The notes: generated by a model from the sequence alone, not told the origin. Shown: positions 15,813-25,049, numbered from the stretch's first letter. The stretch is DNA of 64,000 bases from Arthrobacter sp. U41 (GCF_001750145.1 NZ_CP015732.1:3658001-3722000); one strand, 5' to 3'. Numbers and translations are program-made.

Positions 15813-16694
15813 ATGACTGCTGATTTGCACGCGAGCGAGGGCTATGTCGAGGTCCGCGGCGGCCGGGTCTGGTATCAGGTGGTTGGCGATGGATTGAAAA
15901 TTCCGCTGGTTACCGTCCACGGCGGCCCAGGAGCCACCCACGACTATCTGGAACCGCTGACGGCTTTGGCCGACGAGCGGCCGGTCGTGTTTTATGACCA
16001 GCTGGGTGCCGGGAAATCGGACGTCCCGGACGATGTGAGTCTTTGGACCAATGCCCGACTGGTCGAGGAGCTTGGGGCGGTCCTCGACGCAGTGGGATCA
16101 CCGAAGGTCCACTTGCTCGGCCAATCGTGGGGGACAACCGTCGCCGCCGAATATGCGCTGCGTTCCCCGGAGCGGCTGGCGAGCTTGGTCCTCGCCGATC
16201 CCTGCCTGAGCATTCCTCGCTACGCCGCCGGCGCTGCAGCACTCCGCGCAGCCCTCCCGGCCGACGTGCAGGTGGTCCTTGACCGCCACGAGGCCGCCGG
16301 CACCACTGACTCCGAGGAGTACCAGGACGCAACGATGGAGTTCTATCGGCGACATGTTTGCCGATTGGATCCGTGGCCGGATTCGGTGATGCGTACATTC
16401 GGTCAGCTGAACCGCACGATTTATGAGCGAATGCAGGGTCCAAACGAATTTGTTATCACCGGCACCCACAAGGACTACGACATCACTGATCGGCTCGGAG
16501 GACTGACTGTCGCTACTTTGTTTGTTTGTGGGCGCTATGACGAGACACGGCCGGAGGACACGGAGTTCTACCAAAGCCTCGTACCCGGATCCGAACTGGT
16601 GATCTTCGAGGAGAGCAGCCACCTACCTCATCTTGAGGAGCCCGAGCGCTACGCCCAGGTGCTTCGGGGATTCCTGCACAGGTGTGAGACGTGA
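15813..16694 (+). CDS. Proline iminopeptidase-like alpha/beta hydrolase (S33)
   Basis: 293 residues from ATG 15813, which has GGAGGC six bases before it. Motifs: oxyanion HGGPGATHDYL at about 35-45, YDQLGAGKSD, nucleophile GQSWGT with Ser at about 104, Asp in VCGRYDETRPED, and His in ESSHLPHLEEPE. The HGGPG, GQSWG and DQ.G.G.S set is characteristic of peptidase family S33 prolyl iminopeptidases and related esterases. It would act in the cytoplasm on N-terminal Pro peptides, or on small esters or amides. Peptidase versus other S33 activity cannot be settled here. Confidence 0.85.
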   Translation: MTADLHASEGYVEVRGGRVWYQVVGDGLKIPLVTVHGGPGATHDYLEPLTALADERPVVFYDQLGAGKSDVPDDVSLWTNARLVEELGAVLDAVGSPKVHLLGQSWGTTVAAEYALRSPERLASLVLADPCLSIPRYAAGAAALRAALPADVQVVLDRHEAAGTTDSEEYQDATMEFYRRHVCRLDPWPDSVMRTFGQLNRTIYERMQGPNEFVITGTHKDYDITDRLGGLTVATLFVCGRYDETRPEDTEFYQSLVPGSELVIFEESSHLPHLEEPERYAQVLRGFLHRCET

Positions 16695-16733
16695 CCCAGA
16701 CCCAGCCCCGCACGGATGTCGTTCATGGCCCTG

Positions 16734-18150
16734 GTAGTTCTCGGACACGTAGGCGTATGCCCGGTCAAAAAGCTCGCCGGACGCGGGCAGCCCGTACCGG
16801 ACCAGGACTTTGCGGATGGCAATACGGACGGCTTTATCGCCTTCCTTGGTGTTGTTCCAGCCGTCCCAGCGGACTTCCTTGACGATGGCGTCGATGTCGG
16901 CAACGACCTTGCCGACAATCACAGGCGCGTCCTCCGGCTTGTACTCCTCGAAGATCTGCGTCAGAGCGCCGACGTTCGGGTCAGGCAGCAGGTCCAGACC
17001 GAAGGCTCCGGACTCATCCTCGGCTTTCTCCGCCGTCGCAAGATCCCGGGCCAAATCCAGGAGGTCCCGGAGGAAATCCACGGAGTCGTGCGCCTTCGCC
17101 AGCTGGCGTTCCCGCAACCGTTCCAGACGCTCCGAGAGCATTTTGTATGCCGGGTGAACGCCGTTGTCGCCTTCGAGGCGTTTGCGCAGCCGGGTGGCGA
17201 TGTTGTCGATCACTTCCCCGGCGGGGGTCACCGTGGTGTCACCGGTACCCTCGTCAGGGTCGATAACCCCGGCTTCGATGAGGCGCTTGATGGTGCCTTC
17301 GTCAGCAATGACGACGTCGACGCCGGTGTCGCTGACGGTCACCTCGCCGATGTGGCCGTGGACGAGCTCAAGGGTTTTGGCACCCAGGCGGTGCCAGAGA
17401 AGATCCCGGGTGTCATCGGCCGGTGCGACGGAGGCGTACACCTTGGACAGCCATTTGTAGTCGGCCCGGAGCGCTTCCAGGCGGAGGTCCGGGTAAGCAA
17501 CCTCCCAGATGCCCTGCAGCATCCCGTACTGGGCAGCGAACCGCGCCATCGCCTGATCGTCCGGTATCCGGTCGTGGGCGGCCTGCAGGGTCGCAAAGCC
17601 GCTGGAGGTGCGGTCGATGCCGGCGAAGCGGTCCAGGACGTTGGCGATCTCTACTTCGAACTGCTCCAGGAGCGCGGCCGTCTCGATTTCCTTGCGGGCG
17701 TGCTCCGGGTTGGCCGGGGACATTGCCCGGGCGAAGCCGTCACCGAGCCCGATGTAGTCCACTATCAGTCCGTAGCGCTTCTCCTGGCCGGTAGCCGGGT
17801 TCTTTCCAGTTCCTGTTGGTCCGGGTGATCGTCTGGTAGAGCGTGTGGAGCTTCATCGGCTTGTCCAGATACATGACGCCCTCAATGGGTGCGTCAAAGC
17901 CGGTACCCAGCTTGGAGGTGACGACAATGAATTTCAGCGGGTCGCCGAGCTGGCGGAACCGGTTGAGGATGGCCTCTTCCTTGTCATCGGTCAGACGGAA
18001 CGACTGCCAGTCGGCAGCGTCCTTGGGTATCCATTTCCGGCGTCAAGCTCAGCCTGAACATCAGTGCCTACGACGTAGAAGCCATTACTGCGGGCCATTG
18101 ATTCCCGTGAGGTGACAGGCCGCTGGCCCGTCCGCACCGAAGTTACCACC
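16734..18150 (-). pseudogene. hsdR: hsdR (type I restriction endonuclease subunit) C-terminal remnant
   Basis: The final third of HsdR is readable but broken. The first segment on the minus strand is RPVTSRESMARSNGFYVVGTD (about 18,130-18,040). A one-base loss near 18,035 shifts to IPKDAADWQSFRLTDDKEE...TSKLGTGFDAP with helicase motif VI-like TLYQTITRTNR. A one-base gain near 17,805 shifts again to DYIGLGDGFARAM... and the HsdR C-terminal domain, ending FDRAYAYVSENY at 16,734. The normal stop is lost, and the frame runs on into the hydrolase gene. The nuclease and most of the helicase are missing. No hsdM or hsdS is seen. Confidence 0.85.
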
Positions 18151-18224
18151 CAAGCCTCCTAACGGAGCTCGCCGGGCCGACTGACCAAAAACTGGCCTAA
18201 TATGGCCGGCATCACACACGCGGG

Positions 18225-18256
18225 CCACTTACACCCCATGAGTGGGCTGTAAGTGG
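18225..18256. repeat. Long hairpin, possible element cis site
   Basis: CCACTTACA and TGTAAGTGG form a perfect 9-bp outer stem, and CCCA/TGGG an inner stem with a 4-nt loop, separated by one unpaired base per side. There is no T tract, so a terminator is less likely than an origin or oriT-type cruciform. The rest of the 18,151-19,588 gap has no gene. Confidence 0.45.
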
Positions 18257-18565
18257 GTCAATAACGGCCCCGTGCCGACCACGAGAAGCGCAGCTGACCG
18301 ACAGCGGGACAAGTCTGGAGGATTGGACCGGACAGACACCAGGAACAGCCCGCTTCGGGACCACGGTGGCCGCTTTCTGGGTCACAAATGACTAACAAAA
18401 TGCAGCCTGTCGGCCGCATCTTGCTGTCTCTGGATCACCGAGGAGTGGCTGCCATGTTCAGTGGTTCCCCCAATGGCCGGGATTTTCGTCGCTTTGCGGT
18501 CATTTTTCGCATTCAGTGACGGTGACGTTGGTGAATCTAGTTACGCTCGCGAATCCAGTTACGTC

Positions 18566-18606
18566 GTTTCGTTTCGTTCGTTTCGTTTCGTTTCGTTTCG
18601 TTTCGT
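18566..18606. repeat. Pentanucleotide microsatellite (TTTCG)n
   Basis: About eight tandem copies of GTTTC/TTTCG with one shortened unit in the middle, in otherwise non-coding DNA. Simple repeats like this can vary in copy number by slippage. No gene overlaps it convincingly. Confidence 0.9.
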
Positions 18607-19071
18607 TAGCGGCCTGATTATGCTGGCGACGTGAGGACCGACTGACATTTGCACAACGCCGCTCTTGTGCACATCGCCACCAGCACCAGCGCCGACAAGG
18701 ACGCCACGGAGACGAAAAGCGCCCGCCGAGCCGCCCTCCGCAACCCCGTACCCCTACGGTCGAGCCAGGGGCGGCAACGAAACGGGGAAGGCCCATAGGG
18801 TTATCTCCGCCCAGCAATGAGCGGACGTTTTGCGCAGTGTTTGCCCAGCTCAGTTGGATTCTCGCCCCGGCACTCGCGGAAGGGCTCAAAATTCTCTCTC
18901 GACGCAGGACACCCGGGCAAGCGCGGATCGGCTCCAGAAGAACAAAGAGCGCGCACTTCGGCTTCAAGCTGCCTTGGCGTCCTGAACAATCAAGAATGTG
19001 ACTAGCCGGTCTTCAGTCGGATGAAGGTTGTTCAGGTGGGAAGGCCGTCAGGAAAAAGCAGGGCCAAGCTC

Positions 19072-19343
19072 GTAGCACTTACGTAGACCTTTTTCCGAAG
19101 CGTGCTACATAAGTGCTACTCCTTGAACATTGGTTTACCAGTACTTTTCGTTGAATGTAGCACTGTAGTACTTGTAGCACTTGATTTCTCACATATATAT
19201 ACACGCACGCATGTAAGAGCAATCTATTTCTGGATCCGCAAGTACTACAGTGCTACGCGAGAGCCGATTCGCCTTGTAAACGAGTAAATAATGCGAAGCA
19301 CTTTGCGCCAGAATGCACTACATAAGGCGCTACAAGGTGCTAC
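19072..19343. repeat. GTAGCAC/GTGCTAC repeat cluster, candidate replication origin
   Basis: At least seven exact copies of the heptamer occur in about 270 bp in both orientations: 19072, 19102, 19113, 19157, 19174, 19250 and 19337. Near-copies GTAGTAC, GTACTAC and GCGCTAC also occur. The stretch is AT-rich compared with its surroundings, including a run of TATATATA at about 19,194. This is how iteron origins look. It lies in the same element as an SF3 helicase gene. The function is inferred. Confidence 0.55.
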
Positions 19344-19588
19344 AAGGTGCAGCCCACCATCTTCCGACCTGAGCTTTTCTTCCAGAAGCGCGAACACCGC
19401 ATCGCCTTTCCTAGCAACCGAGCCCATCAGGTTCCGGCCTGAAGCACCGCCTTTCAAGATAGCTCGGACTCCGGCCGGTGCTGATCCGGCTGGCCTGTTG
19501 TTGAGCCGGGATTGGGTTCAACTACGCAGAATGCCTGAATGGTATGTCATAGCTTTCCGGCATTTCTTCTGTGTGCCATGTTTTGGGC

Positions 19589-20932
19589 CTAAATTTCGGG
19601 ACTGTACTCATGACCTGGATTAGCTACTGGGTTGACCTCAGCCATGGATTCCTCACGAGCCGCTTTCCTGACCGCTCTCTGATAGGGGGTCAACGGCGCA
19701 GAAACCTTGGGCAGCTCTGGGGGTTTCAACGGGGCTTGGACAAGCTCGGGGGCGACTACCGGCCCGGAATTGGCAACAGGCTCTGCGGGCTTTGCAGACT
19801 TGCTCTGGAGCAAAGCGAGCTTGTCCGCAAAGCTTGGTTTCGCTACCGGTGGCAGTGCTGTGAAGGTTTCTACGGGCCTAATGGATTCCGGGAGGGCATT
19901 GGGCGCTTCCACGGGCTTTGAGGCCGTTACAGCTGCAATCTGGGCCATCAGGGCATCCTGGTGGCGCTCGGTCTCCAACCATGACTCAGTTTGGTCTATG
20001 CCAAGTATCACTGGCACCGGCAGTGGCACCCGCACAGCTGTAGCCGGCTGACGCCTGCGAAGTTCAATGGCTTCGTCGAGTGCGTTCATCGTGAAGCTAG
20101 TCCCCAGCGTAGAGGCGCGACGCTTGCGTCCACGCACAGGTACTCCGTCATCATCCAATGGTGCATAGCTCAGGCCACGGCCCTTCTCACCGCGTTGCCG
20201 GGCATCGACCTGGAACTGCTCACGCATCACCACGATGAAATCATCCAGTGAATCAACCTCTGAACTGTCGATCCCGTGACTAATCCGTCGCTTGAGATCG
20301 GCCTCCCAAGACACCGGCTCAGCATCTGTGAAGTCTGTACCGGCGGCAACGGCTTGCTCCTTGTTCGCCTCCCACAGAAGACGGTCCGCAGCAATCTTTC
20401 GCTCGGCGGCAGTGATGTTGTTCTCGGCATGATTCTTGAGCACAACCGTCTGATCAAAGCCTTCGACGGCAAGCACCCTGTCATGTTCGCGGGCCAGCTT
20501 TGAGTGCATCACGATCGAGGAATCCAGAGACCGGCCAGTTCGTGTGTCGAGTGAATTGATCACGATGTGATTGTGCAGGCAGCCGGTCTTACCGTCGATC
20601 TGCGTGACCACGAGAAACATACGCCCTGGAAATCTGTCGTGCGCAAGAGCAATTCCGAGCGCATGAGCGCGTTCCTGGTCGCCGGGATCCTTCGGATCCA
20701 GTTCATTCAATCCGAAGCTCTCGATGACGTGGTACGCCTGGACAAAACCAGTCTCTTTGTTGAACCTTTTGCGTGTGTCCGTGAATTGCTGTCTAGCCCG
20801 CTTCGGGATACAACCGCCCAAGCCAGACGCTGCCACATAACGCGTTCCCGGCGACTGGCCGACCTTCTCGTTCAACACGTAATTGATGAGCGCTCCAGCA
20901 GTGCGTGAGGGACTGCTGACGACGATGGCCAT
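19589..20932 (-). CDS. MOB-family relaxase (MobA/VirD2-like)
   Basis: 447 residues. The N-terminal half has relaxase signs: the MAIVVSSPSRTAGALINYVL start, motif II AYHVIESF, and motif III with histidines CLHNHIVINS at about 143-152. The Pro/Ala-rich C-terminal half (after about 290) is probably a flexible linker with a KLALLQSKSAKPAEP-type coil. The enzyme should nick oriT and pilot DNA during mobilisation by a helper transfer system; no full type IV system is in view. It starts 3 bp after the mobC-like gene. The exact MOB class is not assigned, but MOBP is likely. Confidence 0.85.
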   Translation of the reverse strand: MAIVVSSPSRTAGALINYVLNEKVGQSPGTRYVAASGLGGCIPKRARQQFTDTRKRFNKETGFVQAYHVIESFGLNELDPKDPGDQERAHALGIALAHDRFPGRMFLVVTQIDGKTGCLHNHIVINSLDTRTGRSLDSSIVMHSKLAREHDRVLAVEGFDQTVVLKNHAENNITAAERKIAADRLLWEANKEQAVAAGTDFTDAEPVSWEADLKRRISHGIDSSEVDSLDDFIVVMREQFQVDARQRGEKGRGLSYAPLDDDGVPVRGRKRRASTLGTSFTMNALDEAIELRRRQPATAVRVPLPVPVILGIDQTESWLETERHQDALMAQIAAVTASKPVEAPNALPESIRPVETFTALPPVAKPSFADKLALLQSKSAKPAEPVANSGPVVAPELVQAPLKPPELPKVSAPLTPYQRAVRKAAREESMAEVNPVANPGHEYSPEI

Positions 20933-20935
20933 GGA

Positions 20936-21433
20936 TCACCACCTCGTCGATGTTGCAGTGGCCACTGTCCGTCCAATGCTGTCCAACTTTTCATTGAGTA
21001 GCGTGAGCTGGGCCTGAGCTATCTTGATGTCGCCAGCAGCACCGCCGGAGTTAACCCGAGCAGCGATCTGGTTCACGTTCCGGCCCACTGCGCGGAGCTC
21101 CTTCTGAACGTCATTCATGCCGGTGGAAACATCTTCCAACGCACTCACAACTTCGTCAGTGAACGAGACGACGTTCTGCCTATTGGACATCTCCGTCAGC
21201 TTCTTCCCGCCGTTGCGTACCATCGTCCGAACCGCAGTAGAGAGCGTCACCTGCTTCGCGTTCGGTGCCGCTGCCTGGAGCGTGGATTGCACCCGTGCAA
21301 CCACCGCCAGCTCTTCCGGTGAAAAGCGCACCGTAAGAGCACGGGTGTACAACGAGAGGCGCTTCCTTCGACCTACGGAATCCACACCGGACTGCGTCCT
21401 TGATGTGTCTTCCGTAGTCTCACTCTGGCTCAT
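20936..21433 (-). CDS. MobC-like relaxosome protein
   Basis: 165 residues with GAGAGGGAG just before the ATG. The N-terminal half holds a ribbon-helix-helix-like segment LTVRFSPEELAVVARVQ (about 34-50). The C-terminal half has the MobC signature LRAVGRNVNQIAARVNSGG at about 117-135, followed by a helix. Such proteins open the DNA at oriT and help the relaxase bind. The position next to the relaxase fits this role. Confidence 0.8.
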   Translation of the reverse strand: MSQSETTEDTSRTQSGVDSVGRRKRLSLYTRALTVRFSPEELAVVARVQSTLQAAAPNAKQVTLSTAVRTMVRNGGKKLTEMSNRQNVVSFTDEVVSALEDVSTGMNDVQKELRAVGRNVNQIAARVNSGGAAGDIKIAQAQLTLLNEKLDSIGRTVATATSTRW

Positions 21434-21548
21434 AGCTCCCTCTCGTACTGTTACCTTCCACCCTAGTTGCCTGTGCGGTGGACAACAATGCGGCGAGCAG
21501 TTTATTTGTCATACATTCGCTGCGCTCATTCCTTCCAAATAACTGTCG

Positions 21549-21576
21549 CCAAGGGGAGGCTACGCCATCCCCCTGG
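21549..21576. other. Candidate oriT
   Basis: CCAAGGGG and CCCCCTGG make an almost perfect 8-bp inverted repeat around AGGCTACGCCAT, about 115 bp upstream of the mobC-like gene. An oriT with an inverted repeat next to the nick is expected just upstream of mobC-relaxase operons. The nick position cannot be read. The surrounding gap (21,434-22,058) has no clear gene; a plus-strand frame at about 21,640-21,750 (RQKDVNEGETAVARELA) may be a transposase scrap. Confidence 0.4.
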
Positions 21577-21990
21577 ACCCCCTCCCGGCACCTCGGTCAC
21601 CGTGGCCGGCGCACGGCAAAGCATCCAGACTGCACGCACGTTCCGTGGCCTTTGAGGAACGCCAAAAAGATGTCAATGAAGGTGAGACCGCCGTTGCCCG
21701 CGAACTCGCCGCCTGTTGCTGGTCCTTGGCCGCGTCTGAAGGTACGCCGTTCCATGGCCTCGAAGTGATCCCCCAGACGTGCCCGGCGCGCGCAGCCGGA
21801 ACAGGGGCCCGTCTCGAGCCGACACGAGACAAGGCTATGGGTGGGTCCGAATCGGACGCCCGAATTGGACCACGATGCGCTCCAGCAAATTCATTGCCAC
21901 ACCGTACCCAACCTGCAGTTCTCAGTCTGACCGCGTCATCGGCCATGACCGGCCTCACCAGGCCCGACGCCACCGCCGGTGCATGAGAAG

Positions 21991-22024
21991 AGCGGCTCCC
22001 GGAAACTAGCTATCCGGAAGCCGC
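21991..22024 (-). terminator. Terminator after the SF3 helicase operon
   Basis: A 12-bp stem with one mismatch (GCGGCTCCCGGA / TCCGGAAGCCGC) starts about 35 bp after the helicase stop on the minus strand. No long T tract follows, as is usual in high-GC actinobacteria. Confidence 0.5.
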
Positions 22025-22058
22025 CCAGCTAAGGCGAGTGAATGTTCTTACATGTCAG

Positions 22059-23906
22059 TTACAGCGCGATCGCATCGGTACCGTCCTCGTCGTCGTCGCC
22101 GGCCGCTACCGCGACCGGCTGGCAACGCAAGAGTCCGGCGTAGTTGGCCTTCAGGGGATACGGCACTGCTCGATGATTTACCGCGGTTCCTGTGTACGAC
22201 GTGTTTGTCCAGTCTCTGAGGTCGTACTCCACTATCAGCGGCTCCGGGCTGGACATATGGCGAGCAGGACGCATGGATTTAGTGCCCATGTGGTCCCATT
22301 TTGCAGACTTCGCGAGATGGGTCTTCAGGAAACTCGTAAGAGAGGTCTGGGAACCCGGTCGACCATCCGGATTGGTCTTAAGCGTCCACGCCTTCCACAG
22401 ATCGTAGATGAAACCGAACGGCAACAAGTCCCAGACAAATTGATCCTCGAATTCCCTCCAAAACAAGATCCTCGGATCATTCACCTCCCGGAACTCATCG
22501 AGTTTGGCCTTACACAGCGCAGGCATGCTCAGCTCAGTGTGCCTCATCTGCAGCGCACGCTTGAGCACGTAGCGCAGCACATCGTCCCGTTGCAGGTAGT
22601 CGCCTTTGATGTACGTACGCTCCACTCCGGTGAAACATTTATCGAAGGGTATGAGCAGGAGACGGCGGAGGAAGGACTCAGATTTGTCCTTGATCCTGGG
22701 GAACTCATTCAAACACTGCACCATGAAGCCCCAGTAGCGGTAGGGGATGGGTTTCTTGTGCTTGCGGTTGATGGAGAAAACGTCGTTGGTAATGACAGCC
22801 TTGATGCTGGCTGCTTCGTCGATGAAGGTGCCCACGTCGTTCTCGTCGACGATGATTGCGCTGGTCGTTATGAGTGGTTCCAGCAGGAAGTCCTTGCCGA
22901 AGTCCTTGATTGACAATGACGCCGTCGAGCTCTCGCCCACCAAGTTGGCCATGAGCTGGCTGAGTGTGCCCTTCCCGTTGTTACCCATCTCGGCATAGAA
23001 CCAAGCTGACTTATTCCAGCGCACGTTCGGCCGGACGATGGCACTTTGCAGCTCCCAGAGGAGCTCCACGATCTCGGGGTCGTCGGAGAGTTCAGTCATC
23101 CAGGACTCCACGTCCCACATCTTGCCGTCTGGCATCTCGATTAAAACGTTCTGCGCGGTCTCGTCGTATGCAATGCATGACGCCCTTGCCAGGAAGACAT
23201 ACTCAGGCGAGAACGGCTCCAGCATCTGGCTCTCATGGTTCCAGATGCCATTGGCTACGACGCTCAAGTGCGCCACGGGATTACCGTTTGAGACGGACGT
23301 TACCGGGGCCTCCCGGAGGAGCCTTTGCATAATCTCGTTGATTCCGGCCAGGTTCATGTTCGGGCTGTACCGCGCAATCACGCTTTGCAGACCCATCTCG
23401 GAGGTGTCGTAAAGCCCCTCGTAGGGGCCGTCCGTATGGTAGATCGCGAGCATAGCTTGATCACGCTCCTTCCCAGCCGCCAGCACCGCTTTAACACAGT
23501 GCAACCGCTCGACGATCTTGGCCACCTGGACATTCGCGAGGCACTGGGGAAGCGTAAGCATGATGCCCTTCGATACCTCACGGTTGGCCTTCATCGGCAC
23601 GCGGAACATGTTCTCGTATTTGAACGCCGCGTGCGTACGGCTGACCAGATCGACCTCGATCTCGCCGGGAGACGGAGGACTCGACGGGTCCAGTGCGTCC
23701 AGGTACTTCGTAGTGACCTCGATGTAGATCTGCGTTTCGGTCCGCTGCATGCCCTGACTCCGGTGTTTGTCAGGAGCGGCCTCGGGCGGTGCAACAATCG
23801 TGGAATCAGGGGAAATGTCGTCTGCTGTAGACTTAACAGGAGCGCCGCCAAACGCTTTTTCTTGGGCCGCCTCGTCTCCGACGGGGCGGCTTTTTGTTTC
23901 GGTCAT
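22059..23906 (-). CDS. SF3 helicase / D5-type replication protein
   Basis: 615 residues from the ATG at 23906 that overlaps the upstream stop (ATGA); a start two codons earlier is possible. The D5_N-like region lies before Walker A, read here as AEMGNNGKGTLSQLMANLVG at about residue 315. Walker B-like AIIVDENDVGTF and the SF3 sensor FMVQCLNEFPRIKDKSESFLRRLLLIPF follow. This is the plasmid/phage primase-helicase type (P4/D5 family). It would melt and unwind an element origin. It has no clear primase catalytic motif in its N-terminal 200 residues. It is the last gene of the integrase-side operon. Confidence 0.85.
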   Translation of the reverse strand: MTETKSRPVGDEAAQEKAFGGAPVKSTADDISPDSTIVAPPEAAPDKHRSQGMQRTETQIYIEVTTKYLDALDPSSPPSPGEIEVDLVSRTHAAFKYENMFRVPMKANREVSKGIMLTLPQCLANVQVAKIVERLHCVKAVLAAGKERDQAMLAIYHTDGPYEGLYDTSEMGLQSVIARYSPNMNLAGINEIMQRLLREAPVTSVSNGNPVAHLSVVANGIWNHESQMLEPFSPEYVFLARASCIAYDETAQNVLIEMPDGKMWDVESWMTELSDDPEIVELLWELQSAIVRPNVRWNKSAWFYAEMGNNGKGTLSQLMANLVGESSTASLSIKDFGKDFLLEPLITTSAIIVDENDVGTFIDEAASIKAVITNDVFSINRKHKKPIPYRYWGFMVQCLNEFPRIKDKSESFLRRLLLIPFDKCFTGVERTYIKGDYLQRDDVLRYVLKRALQMRHTELSMPALCKAKLDEFREVNDPRILFWREFEDQFVWDLLPFGFIYDLWKAWTLKTNPDGRPGSQTSLTSFLKTHLAKSAKWDHMGTKSMRPARHMSSPEPLIVEYDLRDWTNTSYTGTAVNHRAVPYPLKANYAGLLRCQPVAVAAGDDDEDGTDAIAL

Positions 23907-24523
23907 CCCCATGCACCGCCCAGGAGGGAAGCTAAGCGGCCTCGCTGCTGGCGCGTCAGGCCAGCCGAAGCAGCATCCAGCTGGACGAGAGCCCCAGCAA
24001 CGCTGTCATCAGCGTCGCCCGGGTCCTTCCCGGCCGCTGCCCCAGCCTCTGCCAAGCGAAGCCAATGCCTACCCCGGAACTTGTGTGCGGGCAGACGCCC
24101 CTCCCTGATGTGCTCACCAAGGGAATTCGGGCTGCCATAACCCAACTCGCTGAGCCTGGGCAGCGTGAACAGGCCCAAGAGAGCCACAAAATACGCTTCA
24201 TCCTGGGTAGTGAGCGGCTGCGCAGTTGCGGCATCACACTCTCCTGTGGCCTTCAGACCGTCAGGAGCAGTTGCTGCCCGGTCATCGAGGCTATCAGCGG
24301 CAGATTCAGCTGTAGCTTCGAGGCCTTCCTTCACTGGCTTAGGTGTCGTCGCGGTCAGGGGCTGGGCACCTCCCAGCATGGAGGCGAGGCGAGGGCGCTG
24401 TTCGGCGGATAACGGAGGAGCCTCGGGGGCCACGCTCTTAGCAGCAGCAGCGCTCTTTGCCGCGGCCGGTATACGAGCAGCTTCGACGTCTGCCGGCTTT
24501 GACTCAGGTGTCGTTCCCGTCAT
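23903..24523 (-). CDS. Element protein with MerR-like segment and repeated LGGA motif
   Basis: 206 residues. The first 70 are Ala/Pro-rich. The centre, LPRLSELGYGSPNSLGEHIREGRLPAHKFRGRHWLR at about 120-157, looks like an excisionase/MerR winged HTH (helix, GRLPAHK, wing). A short motif occurs twice: LSAEQRPRLASMLGGA at about 38-53 and LTRQQRGRLASLLGGA near the C-terminus. A variant ends the upstream neighbour. Both ends overlap their neighbours by ATGA, so all are translated together. It is likely an excision or replication accessory factor, which is inferred from context. Confidence 0.6.
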   Translation of the reverse strand: MTGTTPESKPADVEAARIPAAAKSAAAAKSVAPEAPPLSAEQRPRLASMLGGAQPLTATTPKPVKEGLEATAESAADSLDDRAATAPDGLKATGECDAATAQPLTTQDEAYFVALLGLFTLPRLSELGYGSPNSLGEHIREGRLPAHKFRGRHWLRLAEAGAAAGKDPGDADDSVAGALVQLDAASAGLTRQQRGRLASLLGGAWG

Positions 24524-24834
24524 CGTGAAGCACCTCCGAGGGCAGATGCGAACGTCGATACAATCAAGTCACGCTGCTCGGGCCTCAGCGGCGGTGCAGC
24601 CGCTGCCATGCGCTCAGCCCAGGCTTTCAAGTCCTCTGTTTTCGGGACGATCACATGGGGTGCGATGGAGGCATCAAGATTCGCCTCGGTGACGAAGACC
24701 TTGCCACCGATCTTGACGGCGGGCAAGCGCCCGTCACGGATATAGCGACGAAGGGTGATGACACTGAAGCCGCTACGCTCAGCAGCAGCTTGAATGGCGA
24801 TGTAAGGGGTTGTGATAGATGCGACGGCACTCAT
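24520..24834 (-). CDS. Excisionase-family HTH protein
   Basis: 104 residues. Its ATG overlaps the upstream stop as TAATG (24834). The winged HTH IQAAAERSGFSVITLRRYIRDGRLPAVKIGGKVFVT occupies about 13-48, the standard excisionase/MerR-like pattern (helix, turn, GRLPAVKIGGK wing). The C-terminus LRPEQRDLIVSTFASALGGASR carries a looser version of the LGGA motif of the next gene. Likely role: bending DNA to switch the serine integrase to excision, or a repressor. Confidence 0.75.
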   Translation of the reverse strand: MSAVASITTPYIAIQAAAERSGFSVITLRRYIRDGRLPAVKIGGKVFVTEANLDASIAPHVIVPKTEDLKAWAERMAAAAPPLRPEQRDLIVSTFASALGGASR

Positions 24835-25049
24835 TAGAGCACCTCTTCCGCGGTGCTCTGGTGTTCCTGAGCAAGCAGCCAGGTATCGACTGCCTCGGTC
24901 CGGTACCGGGTGGTCTTGCCCAGTCGGATATACGCGGGGCCACAACCCCGCATGCGCCACTCACTGAGAGTGCGCTCGTTCACGTCGAGGCGCTCAGCGA
25001 GCCTGGCGGGAGTAAGCAGATTGCTGGAAATGGAGATGGACGTAGACAT
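24834..25049 (-). CDS. AlpA/excisionase-like HTH protein
   Basis: 71 residues. The HTH LLTPARLAERLDVNERTLSEWRMRGCGPAYIRLGKTTRYR (about 11-49) is the classic AlpA/MerR-like excisionase fold: 'tpaelAe.l.Vs..Tl..Wr..G.GP.yirlGk..RYr'. It begins the operon that continues with two coupled small genes and the SF3 helicase. A perfect palindrome 75 bp upstream may be its operator. Confidence 0.85.
   Translation of the reverse strand: MSTSISISSNLLTPARLAERLDVNERTLSEWRMRGCGPAYIRLGKTTRYRTEAVDTWLLAQEHQSTAEEVL

Noticed and set aside
18500..18967. Minus-strand 155-residue ORF over the TTTCG repeat
   Set aside because: Its C-terminus is only translated microsatellite (ETKRNETKR) and no ribosome site or family pattern is visible.
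19291..19623. Plus-strand 110-residue ORF near the repeat array
   Set aside because: It starts inside the repeats, has no ribosome site and overlaps the relaxase end; amino-acid pattern is not protein-like.
21645..21986. Plus-strand ORF containing RQKDVNEGETAVARELA
   Set aside because: It resembles a transposase scrap from memory only; I could not assign a family and the rest of the frame looks random, so it is noted under the oriT gap only.
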